The notes under the pieces were generated by a model that searched no databases, was not told the origin of the DNA, and worked only from the letters and a program-made list of their open reading frames with translations. The position numbers were made by a program, and so were the translations under genes. DNA of 64,000 nucleotides from Alishewanella longhuensis (lineage in GTDB: Bacteria; Pseudomonadota; Gammaproteobacteria; Enterobacterales; Alteromonadaceae), in assembly GCF_014653435.1 (NCBI RefSeq), contig NZ_BNAO01000002.1, forward strand, positions 160,672 to 224,671, read 5' to 3'. Position 1 is the first letter of the stretch; every line of letters starts with the position of its first letter. Below are positions 37,918 through 46,733 of the stretch, piece by piece.

Positions 37918-38076
37918 CGACACTACTAAGCAAAGCGTGTACGGCATGGATGCCGGACAGATAAATTCGTCAGGAACGAATTTAAACAGTGCTCGCGCTG
38001 GCCCGAAGGGTAAACTTCATGATGAAGTTTATAACCCTACATGGATGTATTTACGGCGTCTTTGCGTCTAGTGTCG
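37918..38076 (-). repeat. structured repeat B2 (long type)
   Basis: Outer stem CGACACTA (37918-37925) / TAGTGTCG (38069-38076) and GCAAAG (37930-37935) / CTTTGC (38060-38065). Inner hairpins: GGCAT/ATGCC (37943-37954), AAATTCGT / ACGAATTT (37963-37983), AAACTTC / GAAGTTT (38012-38030) and hairpin 1 TAC-ATGGAT-GTA (38038-38049). The stretch 37960-38037 aligns closely with 469-545 of A2, including both inner hairpins, while hairpin 1 and the outer stem differ in sequence but not in pairing. Confidence 0.75.
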
Positions 38077-38110
38077 GTGTGGAGCCCACACTCAATTTCG
38101 AGAATTAAAC

Positions 38111-38728
38111 ATGAATCAACAACAAATCAGCCAGCTAAGCTGGCCCGACAGCCAACTGCTACCAGCCATAGTACAACATGCCATCTCTGGCAAAGTGCTG
38201 ATGCAAGGTTATATGAATCCAGCAGCGCTAGCCCATACGCTGGATAGCGGCAACGTCACCTTCTTTAGCCGCAGTAAGCAACGCTTATGGACTAAAGGCG
38301 AAAGCTCTGGCCATACCTTAAAGTTAGTCAGCATTGACAGTGATTGCGATGCCGACAGCTTGTTGGTGTTAGCCTTACCGCAAGGTCCAACCTGCCATAT
38401 CGGCACTGAAACCTGCTGGCACGATAATAGTGCCAATAGCCCACAGCTCAGCTTTTTATATGACTTAGAACAAGTGATTCAAAGCCGGGAAGGTGCAGAT
38501 CCCAAAAGTAGCTATACTGCCAGCCTGTTTGCTAAAGGGGTAAAACGGATTGCCCAGAAAGTCGGCGAAGAAGGCGTTGAATCGGCACTGGCGGCGATGG
38601 CCGGTGACCAAGAAGAGCTGGCTAATGAAGCGGCTGATCTTATCTTCCATTTGTTGGTATTGTTACGCAGCCAAAAGCTGGAACTTAACGATGTCATCAA
38701 AGTTCTGCAACAACGCCATAGCAGGTAA
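38111..38728 (+). CDS. hisI: bifunctional phosphoribosyl-AMP cyclohydrolase / phosphoribosyl-ATP pyrophosphatase HisIE
   Basis: Carries out the second and third steps of histidine synthesis. The N-terminal HisI domain (about 1-115) has [29 protein letters not shown] and the metal-binding [10 protein letters not shown] and CHIGTETCW. The C-terminal HisE domain (about 118-205) has [13 protein letters not shown] and [14 protein letters not shown]. Length 205 is typical (E. coli 203). It is last in the his operon but about 370 bp after hisF, separated by the repeat pair B1/B2, so it may depend on read-through or on its own promoter. Confidence 0.96.
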   Translation: MNQQQISQLSWPDSQLLPAIVQHAISGKVLMQGYMNPAALAHTLDSGNVTFFSRSKQRLWTKGESSGHTLKLVSIDSDCDADSLLVLALPQGPTCHIGTETCWHDNSANSPQLSFLYDLEQVIQSREGADPKSSYTASLFAKGVKRIAQKVGEEGVESALAAMAGDQEELANEAADLIFHLLVLLRSQKLELNDVIKVLQQRHSR

Positions 38729-38778
38729 GGCTAACGTTATTTAAGCCCGACAATAGTAAATGATACTTCAGTAATAAT

Positions 38779-38815
38779 AAAAAGCCGCCTGAACTGACAA
38801 GGCGGCTTTTTGTAA
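38779..38815. terminator. bidirectional terminator between hisIE and the chemoreceptor gene
   Basis: AGCCGCCT (38783-38790) pairs with AGGCGGCT (38800-38807) with A and T runs on both sides, serving the his operon (plus) and the convergent chemoreceptor operon (minus). Confidence 0.92.
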
Positions 38816-38823
38816 AACTTAAA

Positions 38824-40434
38824 CTAGGTCTCAAATTTACTACTGATTTTCTGCAGTGAGCTTGCCAAAGTTTGCAGCTCTGCAGCAATGCCACCCACAT
38901 CTTGCTGCACCGATTTAGAGCTGCTGAAGGAAGTCAGCATCTTATCGGTATTATGTACTATCTGCTCTGCAACCATAGTTTGCTCTTCAGTAGCCGCGGC
39001 AATTTGCGCATTAAGCAAGCTTATATGCTGCACTTCAGTACTAATTTGCTCAATAGAGGTCCCAGCATCAGTCGCCAGAGATGCGGAGTGTGCTGCATTA
39101 TCCACGGCTTGTTGCATAATACTAACTGCTTTACTGACGTTTTGTGTCAGTTCACCGACAACCTGTTGCACTTGCACTACTGACTGTGCAGTTTTTGTTG
39201 ACAGGTTGCGCACTTCATCAGCCACCACTGAAAAACCACGACCATGCTCGCCTGCTCTGGCCGCTTCAATAGCTGCGTTTAGTGCCAATAAGTTGGTTTG
39301 ATCGGCAATGGCATTAATGCTACTTAAAATTTGTGTCACATTTTTAGTTTTTTCTGCCAGTTCAGTGATGACCGATTGCGCTTGTGAGATTTCCGCTGCT
39401 AAACCTTTCGAAAAACTCACGGCGTTACTGGTCTTATCAAAACCCTGTTTAGCCAAATGGCTAGCTTTCTCTGCCGATTGCGCAGCGTCATTTGCTGATT
39501 GGCTAATGTCTTTTACCGATAACTGCATTTCCGCCATACTTTGACTAACTGTCTCAGAGTCATGGCTTTGCTCAGCTGTCATCTCCTCTAAGTTTTTCAT
39601 ACCCGATGACAAATGGTTGGCGCTTTGCGTGAGAGGATCGATTGCCCGAGCGAGCTCATTAAAAGAGCCTTGTAACATCTGAATAAACGTATTAAATTCT
39701 CGCGCTACTACACCCAGCTCATCGTCGCTGCTCACTGGCAAACGACTGGCTAAATTGCCTTTACCACTGGCCAGCTCAGCTAAAGACAAGCCCAGTGTTT
39801 TGGCTGATTGGCTAATTCTATTCGCGATAAAATGCCCCAAACCAGCAGTTAGCACTAATAACACGCCACCTAACAGCAAAATAACCGTTAGGGCTCTTTC
39901 AGAGTTGTCTGACACATCTGAAATAGTGTTAGCAAAACGCTGGTCGGCCTGTTGTTCAAACTTAACAAAGTCTGCTGATAAAGCTTCGTATAAGCTGGTT
40001 TTAGTCGCGACTTGCTGTTGAATAACCTCGAAATCCACATCGCCATCAATAAAACGTTGGGCAATACCTGAGGACAACTCAGCATACCGGTTGGTATCTT
40101 GCGACATCTTTTGTAATGTTGGTGCCCATTCTGGATTAAGCGTGGTTAATCTGGCGAGCGTTTCAGCAATCCTTAATTGGTGTTGTTGTGCCGTTGCTAA
40201 AAGATCGGGATCGGAAAGGGTTACGGCTTGAGTAAAAAACTCATCCAACGACACAAACCCCGTACGCACCTGCGAAGATAACTTTGCAGTCTCATACATA
40301 AAATCCTGCATTTTTTGCGTGGCATCATTATTTTTTAGCGTAAACAACAAACTGACGGTAACTACAGCCGAAAATGCCACCACAGCTAACGCTATAACCA
40401 ACCAGATTTTTGCAATAATAGAAAAACTTTTCAT
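38824..40434 (-). CDS. methyl-accepting chemotaxis protein
   Basis: Inner-membrane chemoreceptor of 536 residues. A membrane helix at about 8-32, a periplasmic helical sensor (about 33-180), a second membrane helix (about 183-205), a HAMP domain (about 206-260), and the cytoplasmic signalling hairpin with [20 protein letters not shown] and [18 protein letters not shown]. There is no C-terminal CheR-docking pentapeptide. It is last of an operon with a porin and a small phosphate-binding-like protein, so its ligand may arrive through those two. Confidence 0.93.
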   Translation of the reverse strand: MKSFSIIAKIWLVIALAVVAFSAVVTVSLLFTLKNNDATQKMQDFMYETAKLSSQVRTGFVSLDEFFTQAVTLSDPDLLATAQQHQLRIAETLARLTTLNPEWAPTLQKMSQDTNRYAELSSGIAQRFIDGDVDFEVIQQQVATKTSLYEALSADFVKFEQQADQRFANTISDVSDNSERALTVILLLGGVLLVLTAGLGHFIANRISQSAKTLGLSLAELASGKGNLASRLPVSSDDELGVVAREFNTFIQMLQGSFNELARAIDPLTQSANHLSSGMKNLEEMTAEQSHDSETVSQSMAEMQLSVKDISQSANDAAQSAEKASHLAKQGFDKTSNAVSFSKGLAAEISQAQSVITELAEKTKNVTQILSSINAIADQTNLLALNAAIEAARAGEHGRGFSVVADEVRNLSTKTAQSVVQVQQVVGELTQNVSKAVSIMQQAVDNAAHSASLATDAGTSIEQISTEVQHISLLNAQIAAATEEQTMVAEQIVHNTDKMLTSFSSSKSVQQDVGGIAAELQTLASSLQKISSKFET

Positions 40435-40476
40435 CGGCCGCCCTCAAGCCCGGCGCACAAGGCGCCGGTTTTTGGT

Positions 40477-40872
40477 TTAGTTGATAGTGTGTACCACTTT
40501 TACTGCTGAAGTCACTTTATCAGCGCCAACATAGCCTATGGCTTGCGGATTATTTGCCACAAAATCCAATACGGCCTCTTCACTGGCAAGCTCCGCAGGA
40601 GGAGTGCCTTTACCGGTAAACACTAATTTTGACCAATGTGCTTTTAGCTGAGCAGAGCTACGTCCTACTCCTTTTTCGTCAAACTGTGCTCGCAACGGCG
40701 CAGATTCGGCGAGATTAACAGCATTAAAGGCATTGGAACGCCCAGTGTAAATTCGCACGATCTCCTCAGCACTGATGCTACTTTCGTTTGCCGGATTCAC
40801 GATAACAACAATATTGGATAAGGCTGAAAACGAACAAACCAGCAGTGTGCTTAATAGCATTTTTCTGTACAT
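40477..40872 (-). CDS. small periplasmic phosphate-binding-like protein
   Basis: A 131-residue exported protein (signal peptide about 1-19, ending ALS) similar to one lobe of PstS-type substrate-binding proteins: ISAEEIVRIYTGRSNAF, KAHWSKLVFTGKG and NNPQAIGYVGADKV are familiar from that family. It is about half the size of PstS and has no ABC transporter genes nearby, so transport is unlikely; binding or sensing is a better guess. It lies 9 bp after the porin gene and 42 bp before the chemoreceptor gene. Confidence 0.78.
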   Translation of the reverse strand: MYRKMLLSTLLVCSFSALSNIVVIVNPANESSISAEEIVRIYTGRSNAFNAVNLAESAPLRAQFDEKGVGRSSAQLKAHWSKLVFTGKGTPPAELASEEAVLDFVANNPQAIGYVGADKVTSAVKVVHTIN

Positions 40873-40881
40873 AACAACCCC

Positions 40882-42036
40882 TTAAAATACTAAATCAACG
40901 CCAACAGCAATTAAGCCAGCGCGAACGCCACTAGTGTCGTTTTTCTCAGACGAATATTGCACTTTAAATGCTGCTGATGGGTGAAAGTCATAGCGGGCGC
41001 CCAAATTCCAGGTTTTAGCACTGCGCTCTTGTGAGCGCACTAAACCTTGCACTGGTGCTAATAATTGCATAGGTAAACTGGCCTGATAAGGCTGAAAAAG
41101 TTCATCACGACTCTCGTTATCTTCTACTTCGTAAGAAATATAAGGTGTAATGCTATTAAATCTCTTACCAACAGAAACATAATAATTATTTTGATCAGCA
41201 ATAAAGCTATTAGCAACTTTTACTTTGGTAATTTCACTTACCGCTATCCAATCACCATTATCATAGGTTAAACCAAACCCGATGAAGGTGCCTTTCTCTT
41301 GCTGGATATCGATGCTGGACACTAAATCGCTCAGCCCCAGGCTACTCAATGTGGCAAAGAGATTACCAATGGTAAAGTTTTCAGCTAAAGAGGCTGCGGC
41401 GGCATCAACCGTTGCTTTACCGGTTAAGTATGCCAAACGGCCACTTAAATTACCCTGTGTCAGTTCCCAGGTGATCCCAACAATATTTTTGATCTCGGCA
41501 TCGACTTCTAAACCACTGATTGTCGCTTTACCATCGTATGCACCAGCCACGAGCTGTAATGTCGATTCCACAGATCCCAATTCAGCGGTACGATAAAACG
41601 AAAGACCTTCGATATTATCAAAACCAAAACCATAAACGCCTTGTGGCACGCGCAACCAATCATAAGCATAACCAACATCTTTAAAGTCAGAATATTTATA
41701 GAATGGTGTCCGCAAACGGCCGGCATTGATATGCATATTGTCTGCCAGCTCATAGGTAATAAAAGCCCATTCAAAGCCAACATCAAAGTCTTTACTGCCC
41801 CGGCCCATAAGCTGGCCGGTGACGGACAATTTATCACCTAAGTCGGCTTTTAATTGCAAAGCAAAAAGGCTTTCATTTTTTAAATTAAAATCATCATCGT
41901 AACCATATAATTGTTCATCGCTACCGGTGGTCATGCCACCTTTGATTGAAGCAAAGCCATTTATGGCCACGTTAGCTGTGGCGGAACCGGCAACAAAACA
42001 ACTCAACAAAGCTAATGTCAGAACCCTTTTTTTCAT
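40882..42036 (-). CDS. outer-membrane porin
   Basis: A 384-residue beta-barrel protein with a signal peptide (about 1-21, ending ATA). Mature chain starts NVAINGFASIKGGM, has alternating amphipathic strands throughout (ISYEVEDNE, WNLGARYDF, AAFKVQYSSEKN) and ends with the aromatic C-terminal signature GVDLVF required for outer-membrane assembly. It heads a three-gene operon with a small binding protein and a chemoreceptor. The substrate is unknown; the neighbours hint at an anion such as phosphate. It is divergent from the S46 peptidase gene across 254 bp. Confidence 0.88.
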   Translation of the reverse strand: MKKRVLTLALLSCFVAGSATANVAINGFASIKGGMTTGSDEQLYGYDDDFNLKNESLFALQLKADLGDKLSVTGQLMGRGSKDFDVGFEWAFITYELADNMHINAGRLRTPFYKYSDFKDVGYAYDWLRVPQGVYGFGFDNIEGLSFYRTAELGSVESTLQLVAGAYDGKATISGLEVDAEIKNIVGITWELTQGNLSGRLAYLTGKATVDAAAASLAENFTIGNLFATLSSLGLSDLVSSIDIQQEKGTFIGFGLTYDNGDWIAVSEITKVKVANSFIADQNNYYVSVGKRFNSITPYISYEVEDNESRDELFQPYQASLPMQLLAPVQGLVRSQERSAKTWNLGARYDFHPSAAFKVQYSSEKNDTSGVRAGLIAVGVDLVF

Positions 42037-42290
42037 ATTAACCTCTTTGAATACAGCAAAAGCTGCTGCTGTTATAAGCGTACAAAATTAAGTCTATTTT
42101 AGCATAACATGATAAACAAGATACTCCTAAGGCCTTGAAACTCCATTTATTTATAGGCCCTTCACAACCGGTAGCCGTGTTAGATATTTTGTAACAGAAG
42201 ATTGCAACCTATTGACAACAAACCCTGCGGCCAACGACTATACGGTCAGGCAACATCGCCGGTCCTCTCCCTCTAACTAGAAAGCGAATT

Positions 42291-44447
42291 ATGAAAAAAT
42301 CCCTAATTGTGTTAGCAATAACCAGTAATTTTGTTTTTGCCGATGAAGGCATGTGGATGCCACAACAACTACCAGAAATTGCACCTCAACTAAAAGCAGC
42401 GGGCCTTGAGCTTGATCCGGCTAACCTAACAAAACTCACCGAATTCCCAATGGCAGCAATTGTTAGCCTGGGTGGCTGCTCTGCGTCCTTTGTTTCACCA
42501 CAGGGCTTAGTAGCGACTAATCATCACTGTGTTTATAACAGCATAGCTCACAACTCGACAGCCGATAACGATTTACTAAAAAATGGCTTTTTAGCCATGT
42601 CTTTTGCTGAGGAAGTGCCCGCTGCTCCTGGTAGCCGTATCTTCGTTACCAAAGCAGTGGATAACGTTACTGCGCAAGTAATTGATGCAAAAACGGCAAA
42701 ATTGTCTGGAAAAAAACGGGTTGATGCGATTGAAGCAAACCAGAAAACTATTGTTGCACAATGCGAACAAGACATTGGCCATCGCTGCTCTGTTGCTGCT
42801 TATTACGGTAGTTTGGAGTACTATTTAATCAAACAACTGGAAATTAAAGATGTGCGCCTGGTACATGCACCAGCAGAAGGTGTAGGTAAATTTGGCGGCG
42901 ATACCGATAATTGGATGTGGCCACGCCATACTGGCGACTATAGCTTTTTGCGCGCCTATGTTAGCCCAGATGGCAAATCAGCAGACTTCCATGCCGACAA
43001 TGTGCCTTATACACCTGACTTTCACCTAAAACTGGCTAAAGAGGGCCTGAAAGAAGGTGATTTCGTGATGGCATTGGGTTATCCAGGCCGCACTAATCGC
43101 CATCGCTTACCCTCTGAAGTGGCCAACACCTTTGATTGGAGCTACCCAGAAACAGTTACTTATTTAGCCGAATTACTGGAGATCATTGACCGGGAAACCA
43201 CTGATAATCGCGATGCCGCCCTAAAATATGCTAGCCGGGTAGCAGGCCTGAATAATGTCCTTAAAAATCGTCAGGGTATGCTGGATAGCTATGCACAAAG
43301 TGACTTTTTAGCGCGTAAACAAGCCGAGCATCAAGCGCTCAGCGCCTGGGTGAATGGTAATAGTGCCAATAAAAAAGCCTACGCCAAAGATCTGAGTAAT
43401 ATCGAAAAACTTTTGCAACAGCAACAACAGTTTGGTCGTGATAATTACCTACTAAGTAATGCTACGCCACGCCTGCTGGGCACAGCCAGAAGCTTATATC
43501 GGCTAGCACAAGAGGGAACCAAAGCAGATACAGAACGTAAAGCAGGTTTCCAGGAACGCGATTTACCACGCTTTAAAGCCTTTGTCGCCGGGATGGATCG
43601 CTCTTTTGATGCCAAGGTTGAGCAAGCCTTGGATCTGCATAATCTAGCCAAGTATGTTGCTCTGCCGAAAAAACAACGCAATGCTGATTTTGATAAAGCG
43701 TTAGGCATTAAAGACGGCATGGATCAGCAAGCTTTAAGCGCGTTAATTGCCAGTTGGTACAATACCACGGTACTGACGGATATGGCACAGCGTAATGCCA
43801 TGCTGGAGAGCACTCCAGACCAGTTTGCACAAAGCAGTGATCCCTTTATCAAAGCCGCGGTTGCCTTATACAGCGCGGATATGAAGCGTGAAGCAGAACA
43901 AGAGGAATTAGCTGGTAAGATCCAACAAGCTTATGCCAGCTATATGCGAGCAAAAATTGCTTTTATGCAATCTCAAGGTAAAGCCGTCTATCCTGATGCC
44001 AACAGCACCCTGCGGGTGACCTATGGTAATGTGCAAGGCCGCGCGCACGGTAATGAAGATGGTAACGCCTGGAGTGCCTTTACCACCTTGCGGGGTATTA
44101 CCGCTAAAGCGACCGGCGAGGGCGAGTTTAATGCTCCACAAAACCAACTGGACGCCATTAAAGCCAAGAATTACGGTCCCTATGCTGTAGAAAGCATAAA
44201 TTCTGTTCCGGTGAATTATTTGGCAACCTTGGATATTACTGGCGGTAACTCAGGCTCTGCGATTCTAAATGGTAAAGGCGAATTTGTTGGCCTGGCATTT
44301 GACGGCACGCTTGATTCCATCATTTCAGATTGGGACTTCAACCCGGCGAATACTCGCTCGATTCAGGTAGATTTGCGCTTTATGCTGTGGCAAATGCAGA
44401 TGGTTGATCAAGCAGACAACTTACTGAAAGAGTTAGGTGTATTATAA
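42291..44447 (+). CDS. S46 family dipeptidyl peptidase (DPP7-like)
   Basis: Exported serine peptidase that removes dipeptides from peptide N termini. Signal peptide about 1-17 (ending VFA). The S46 chymotrypsin fold shows TNHHC at 76-80 with the catalytic His, and GNSGSAIL with the nucleophile S654. WMWPRHTGDYSFLRAY and ALGYPGRTNRHRL are family hallmarks. The residue after LAFD is Gly672, the position which in studied enzymes separates DPP7 (Gly, hydrophobic P1) from DPP11 (Arg, acidic P1). Length 718 is standard. It is monocistronic. Confidence 0.93.
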   Translation: MKKSLIVLAITSNFVFADEGMWMPQQLPEIAPQLKAAGLELDPANLTKLTEFPMAAIVSLGGCSASFVSPQGLVATNHHCVYNSIAHNSTADNDLLKNGFLAMSFAEEVPAAPGSRIFVTKAVDNVTAQVIDAKTAKLSGKKRVDAIEANQKTIVAQCEQDIGHRCSVAAYYGSLEYYLIKQLEIKDVRLVHAPAEGVGKFGGDTDNWMWPRHTGDYSFLRAYVSPDGKSADFHADNVPYTPDFHLKLAKEGLKEGDFVMALGYPGRTNRHRLPSEVANTFDWSYPETVTYLAELLEIIDRETTDNRDAALKYASRVAGLNNVLKNRQGMLDSYAQSDFLARKQAEHQALSAWVNGNSANKKAYAKDLSNIEKLLQQQQQFGRDNYLLSNATPRLLGTARSLYRLAQEGTKADTERKAGFQERDLPRFKAFVAGMDRSFDAKVEQALDLHNLAKYVALPKKQRNADFDKALGIKDGMDQQALSALIASWYNTTVLTDMAQRNAMLESTPDQFAQSSDPFIKAAVALYSADMKREAEQEELAGKIQQAYASYMRAKIAFMQSQGKAVYPDANSTLRVTYGNVQGRAHGNEDGNAWSAFTTLRGITAKATGEGEFNAPQNQLDAIKAKNYGPYAVESINSVPVNYLATLDITGGNSGSAILNGKGEFVGLAFDGTLDSIISDWDFNPANTRSIQVDLRFMLWQMQMVDQADNLLKELGVL

Positions 44448-44459
44448 CCTAATTGACTG

Positions 44460-44494
44460 AAAGCCACTTTTGCTGATGTGAAAGTGGCTGTTTC
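44460..44494. terminator. weak hairpin between convergent genes
   Basis: AGCCACTTT (44462-44470) pairs with AAAGTGGCT (44481-44489) but only GTTTCA follows, so termination is uncertain. It separates the S46 peptidase gene from the convergent TetR gene. Confidence 0.45.
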
Positions 44495-44512
44495 ATTGGT
44501 CGGTTTTGCTAG

Positions 44513-45139
44513 TTACTGCGTCACAGTTGCTCGGCGCATATTATCGAAGTACATGGCTAACAACCGTTGTACCATCTCAATATTAATCTGTTCATGCTGC
44601 TCACGTAAGATTGTCAGGTATAACCCCATGACGTAAGATTTTAAAGACAAGGCTGCCAGTTTTTCGTCTAAATCCGCGGCAACACGGCCTTGCGCGCGCG
44701 CGCTGACAAATAGAGCTTCGCAGCGCTGTCTAATGCGGTTGTGTAACTCTATATCATGTTGATGAAGATCGGCTAAGTCACCAACTTGTTCGCAACGCGT
44801 TAACAGAATAGCATGAACTCTGTAGTGCCGTTCATCTTCGAATAATTGCATTAAGCTAGCATGGCACATCTCATACAATGCTTGCAGTGGATCAGTCTCT
44901 TGCTCAATTTTCTGTTCAAACATGCGCTCCATTGGTAGTTTTACCCGCTGCAGCATGGCGTTAAATAAACTCACTTTATCGGAAAAATGCCAATAAATAG
45001 CACCACGGGTAAAACCACCGGCTCGAGCTATCATCTCCAATGAGGTTTTACCGTAACCATATTCCAGAAACATTTGTTCTGCCGCATCTAAAATTCTATC
45101 ACGGGTTTGCTCAGAATCCGCTTTGCAAGGTCTGGTCAT
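44513..45139 (-). CDS. TetR/AcrR family repressor
   Basis: A 208-residue regulator. The N-terminal helix-turn-helix (about 12-58, with TSLEMIARAGGFTRGAIYWHFSDK) is nearly the AcrR/TtgR type; the C-terminal domain has the AcrR-like MERMFEQKIEQETDPLQALYEMC. Such proteins usually repress an RND pump and their own gene in response to hydrophobic drugs. A 16-bp palindrome of the AcrR operator kind lies 95 bp upstream. The RND pair at 46734 is not adjacent, being separated by a CBS gene and a second TetR gene. Confidence 0.9.
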   Translation of the reverse strand: MTRPCKADSEQTRDRILDAAEQMFLEYGYGKTSLEMIARAGGFTRGAIYWHFSDKVSLFNAMLQRVKLPMERMFEQKIEQETDPLQALYEMCHASLMQLFEDERHYRVHAILLTRCEQVGDLADLHQHDIELHNRIRQRCEALFVSARAQGRVAADLDEKLAALSLKSYVMGLYLTILREQHEQINIEMVQRLLAMYFDNMRRATVTQ

Positions 45140-45233
45140 AGTAATTGGTCTTCATCTCAACTGCACTATATCTATTTAATATTGGCTTACCTGCGTTAAA
45201 AACTACTGGGAAAAGCCTAGCAGCTAAGAAACT

Positions 45234-45249
45234 AACATTCATGAATGTT
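45234..45249. promoter_or_regulatory. AcrR-type operator
   Basis: AACATTCATGAATGTT is a perfect 16-bp palindrome resembling the ACATxxAT(T)xATGAATGT core of acrAB operators. It lies upstream of the AcrR-like gene on the minus strand, suggesting autoregulation. Confidence 0.6.
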
Positions 45250-45312
45250 TGCTACAACGCTTTTACGCTGAATAACCAAACAACATAGACCAGTTGAACA
45301 AGCATTGTCAGA

Positions 45313-45735
45313 TTATGCCAAGAGTTCTACCGCTAATCGTACAAAATCAGACGAAGTCAAAATACCAACCAGCTTATTTTCTGGTGTTATCACCGGCAAA
45401 CAACCATGCCGGTTTTTCACAAAAAATGTAGCAACCTCACGCAAATTTTGGTCTGCAGTGACAGTGGCAAAATCAGTTAGCATTAAATCAGCAACCAATT
45501 GTTGTTTTTCTTTACGCTCTAGCGCAGTAGCTCCATATTTGGCCAGCAGGCCAATCACCGCCGCCATCATTACCTTTTGAGTTAGCATACCAACTAGCTG
45601 CCCCTGCTCATCGATCACCGGGATATGCCGGATGTTTTTCTCACGCATTAAATCATGCGCATCCTTTAATGACGCAGAACGTAATAATGATAAAGGATCT
45701 GCTGTCATCAGATCCGCTACAGTTTCAATAGTCAT
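45313..45735 (-). CDS. CBS domain-pair protein
   Basis: A 140-residue stand-alone Bateman module: two CBS domains (about 5-60 and 78-138, the first with MREKNIRHIPVIDEQGQLVGML, the second with KNRHGCLPVITPENKLVGILT). Such modules bind adenosyl ligands and act as energy sensors, but no partner domain is attached. It is divergent from the second TetR gene and stands alone. A second CBS pair occurs at 54240. Confidence 0.88.
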   Translation of the reverse strand: MTIETVADLMTADPLSLLRSASLKDAHDLMREKNIRHIPVIDEQGQLVGMLTQKVMMAAVIGLLAKYGATALERKEKQQLVADLMLTDFATVTADQNLREVATFFVKNRHGCLPVITPENKLVGILTSSDFVRLAVELLA

Positions 45736-45883
45736 ATCCTATCCTTCAAAGTGTTTATACCGTGCTGATTTTGGGTTAGCCCGACAACAGGGCCTCGTCT
45801 GTTATGGCTATTTATAACCAAAAACAGCCGCGATTGCGTCAACCTGGATCAATTTTTTCGTCAAAAGCAATTTGAATATTGCT

Positions 45884-45897
45884 CAATTTTTGAATTG
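45884..45897. promoter_or_regulatory. possible operator of the second TetR gene
   Basis: CAATT-TTTG-AATTG is an inverted repeat 41 bp before the start codon at 45939, within an AT-rich stretch likely to be the promoter. It could be the site for this regulator, but the arms are short and of low complexity. Confidence 0.3.
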
Positions 45898-45938
45898 GAT
45901 TCATAATCACCCTCCCTAACGGAGAAGATTTTGATCTT

Positions 45939-46673
45939 ATGACGGTAACAGAACGTAAAGAGCGGCAACGCGCGGAGCGAGAGCAACTTTTTTTAGATAA
46001 AGCAGCGGAACTGATCGCAACAGACGGTATTTTGCAATTACAAATGGCGCCACTAGCTAAAGCCTGTGACTACGCCACAGGCACACTCTACCAGCACTTC
46101 AGCTCGAAAGAAGACCTGCTAGTGGCCTTGGTTGGTCGCAATAGTTGCCACCAACTGCGTTTTTTCCAAGGGATCTCTGCCCTGCCCATTAGTAGCCGGG
46201 AAAAAATGCTTGCTATCTGCGTAGCAGAAAACATAAATCAACAGCACAACCCCAGCCATGCCGGACTTGAGCAGTATGTGTTTACAGAAGTGGTATGGCA
46301 AAACGCCTCAGCAGCAAGGCGACAAACCATTTTAGCCAACAGTAAACCACTGGCTGATTTGGTGAGTGGCATTGTGCAGCAAGCTATCGACAATAAGGAA
46401 TTACCAGCACACAACTGTGATGCCTTTGCCTTGTCTGTCGCTCCTTGGGCTCTTTGTGTTGGCAGTAATACGCTGGAACAAACCGAAGGCTTATTGGAAG
46501 CCTTCGGTGGAAACAAGGATCCACTGCAACGATACCGCCATCTGCATATGCTACTAAATGGCATGCAATGGCAACCGTTAATCGATTTGAATGACCGAGC
46601 CTTATTGGCTGAACAAATTCAGCGTTTAGAAACGCTGCTAAAACCCTGGTTTAGCAGTTGTAATGCCGACTAA
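45939..46673 (+). CDS. TetR/AcrR family regulator of the adjacent RND pump
   Basis: A 244-residue regulator with a TetR N-terminal domain (about 12-60, QMAPLAKACDYATGTLYQHFSSKEDLL). The larger C-terminal ligand domain is not like that of the first TetR gene. It lies 60 bp upstream of the RND adaptor gene on the same strand and ahead of an operon with the pump, so it most likely controls that pump. The ATG follows GGAGAAG at a slightly long spacing. Confidence 0.88.
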   Translation: MTVTERKERQRAEREQLFLDKAAELIATDGILQLQMAPLAKACDYATGTLYQHFSSKEDLLVALVGRNSCHQLRFFQGISALPISSREKMLAICVAENINQQHNPSHAGLEQYVFTEVVWQNASAARRQTILANSKPLADLVSGIVQQAIDNKELPAHNCDAFALSVAPWALCVGSNTLEQTEGLLEAFGGNKDPLQRYRHLHMLLNGMQWQPLIDLNDRALLAEQIQRLETLLKPWFSSCNAD

Positions 46674-46733
46674 TGGCTGAAACTGATTTTTAATTATTGT
46701 TACTTTCGGGCCTAGCCCTTTCAAGGAGAAACC

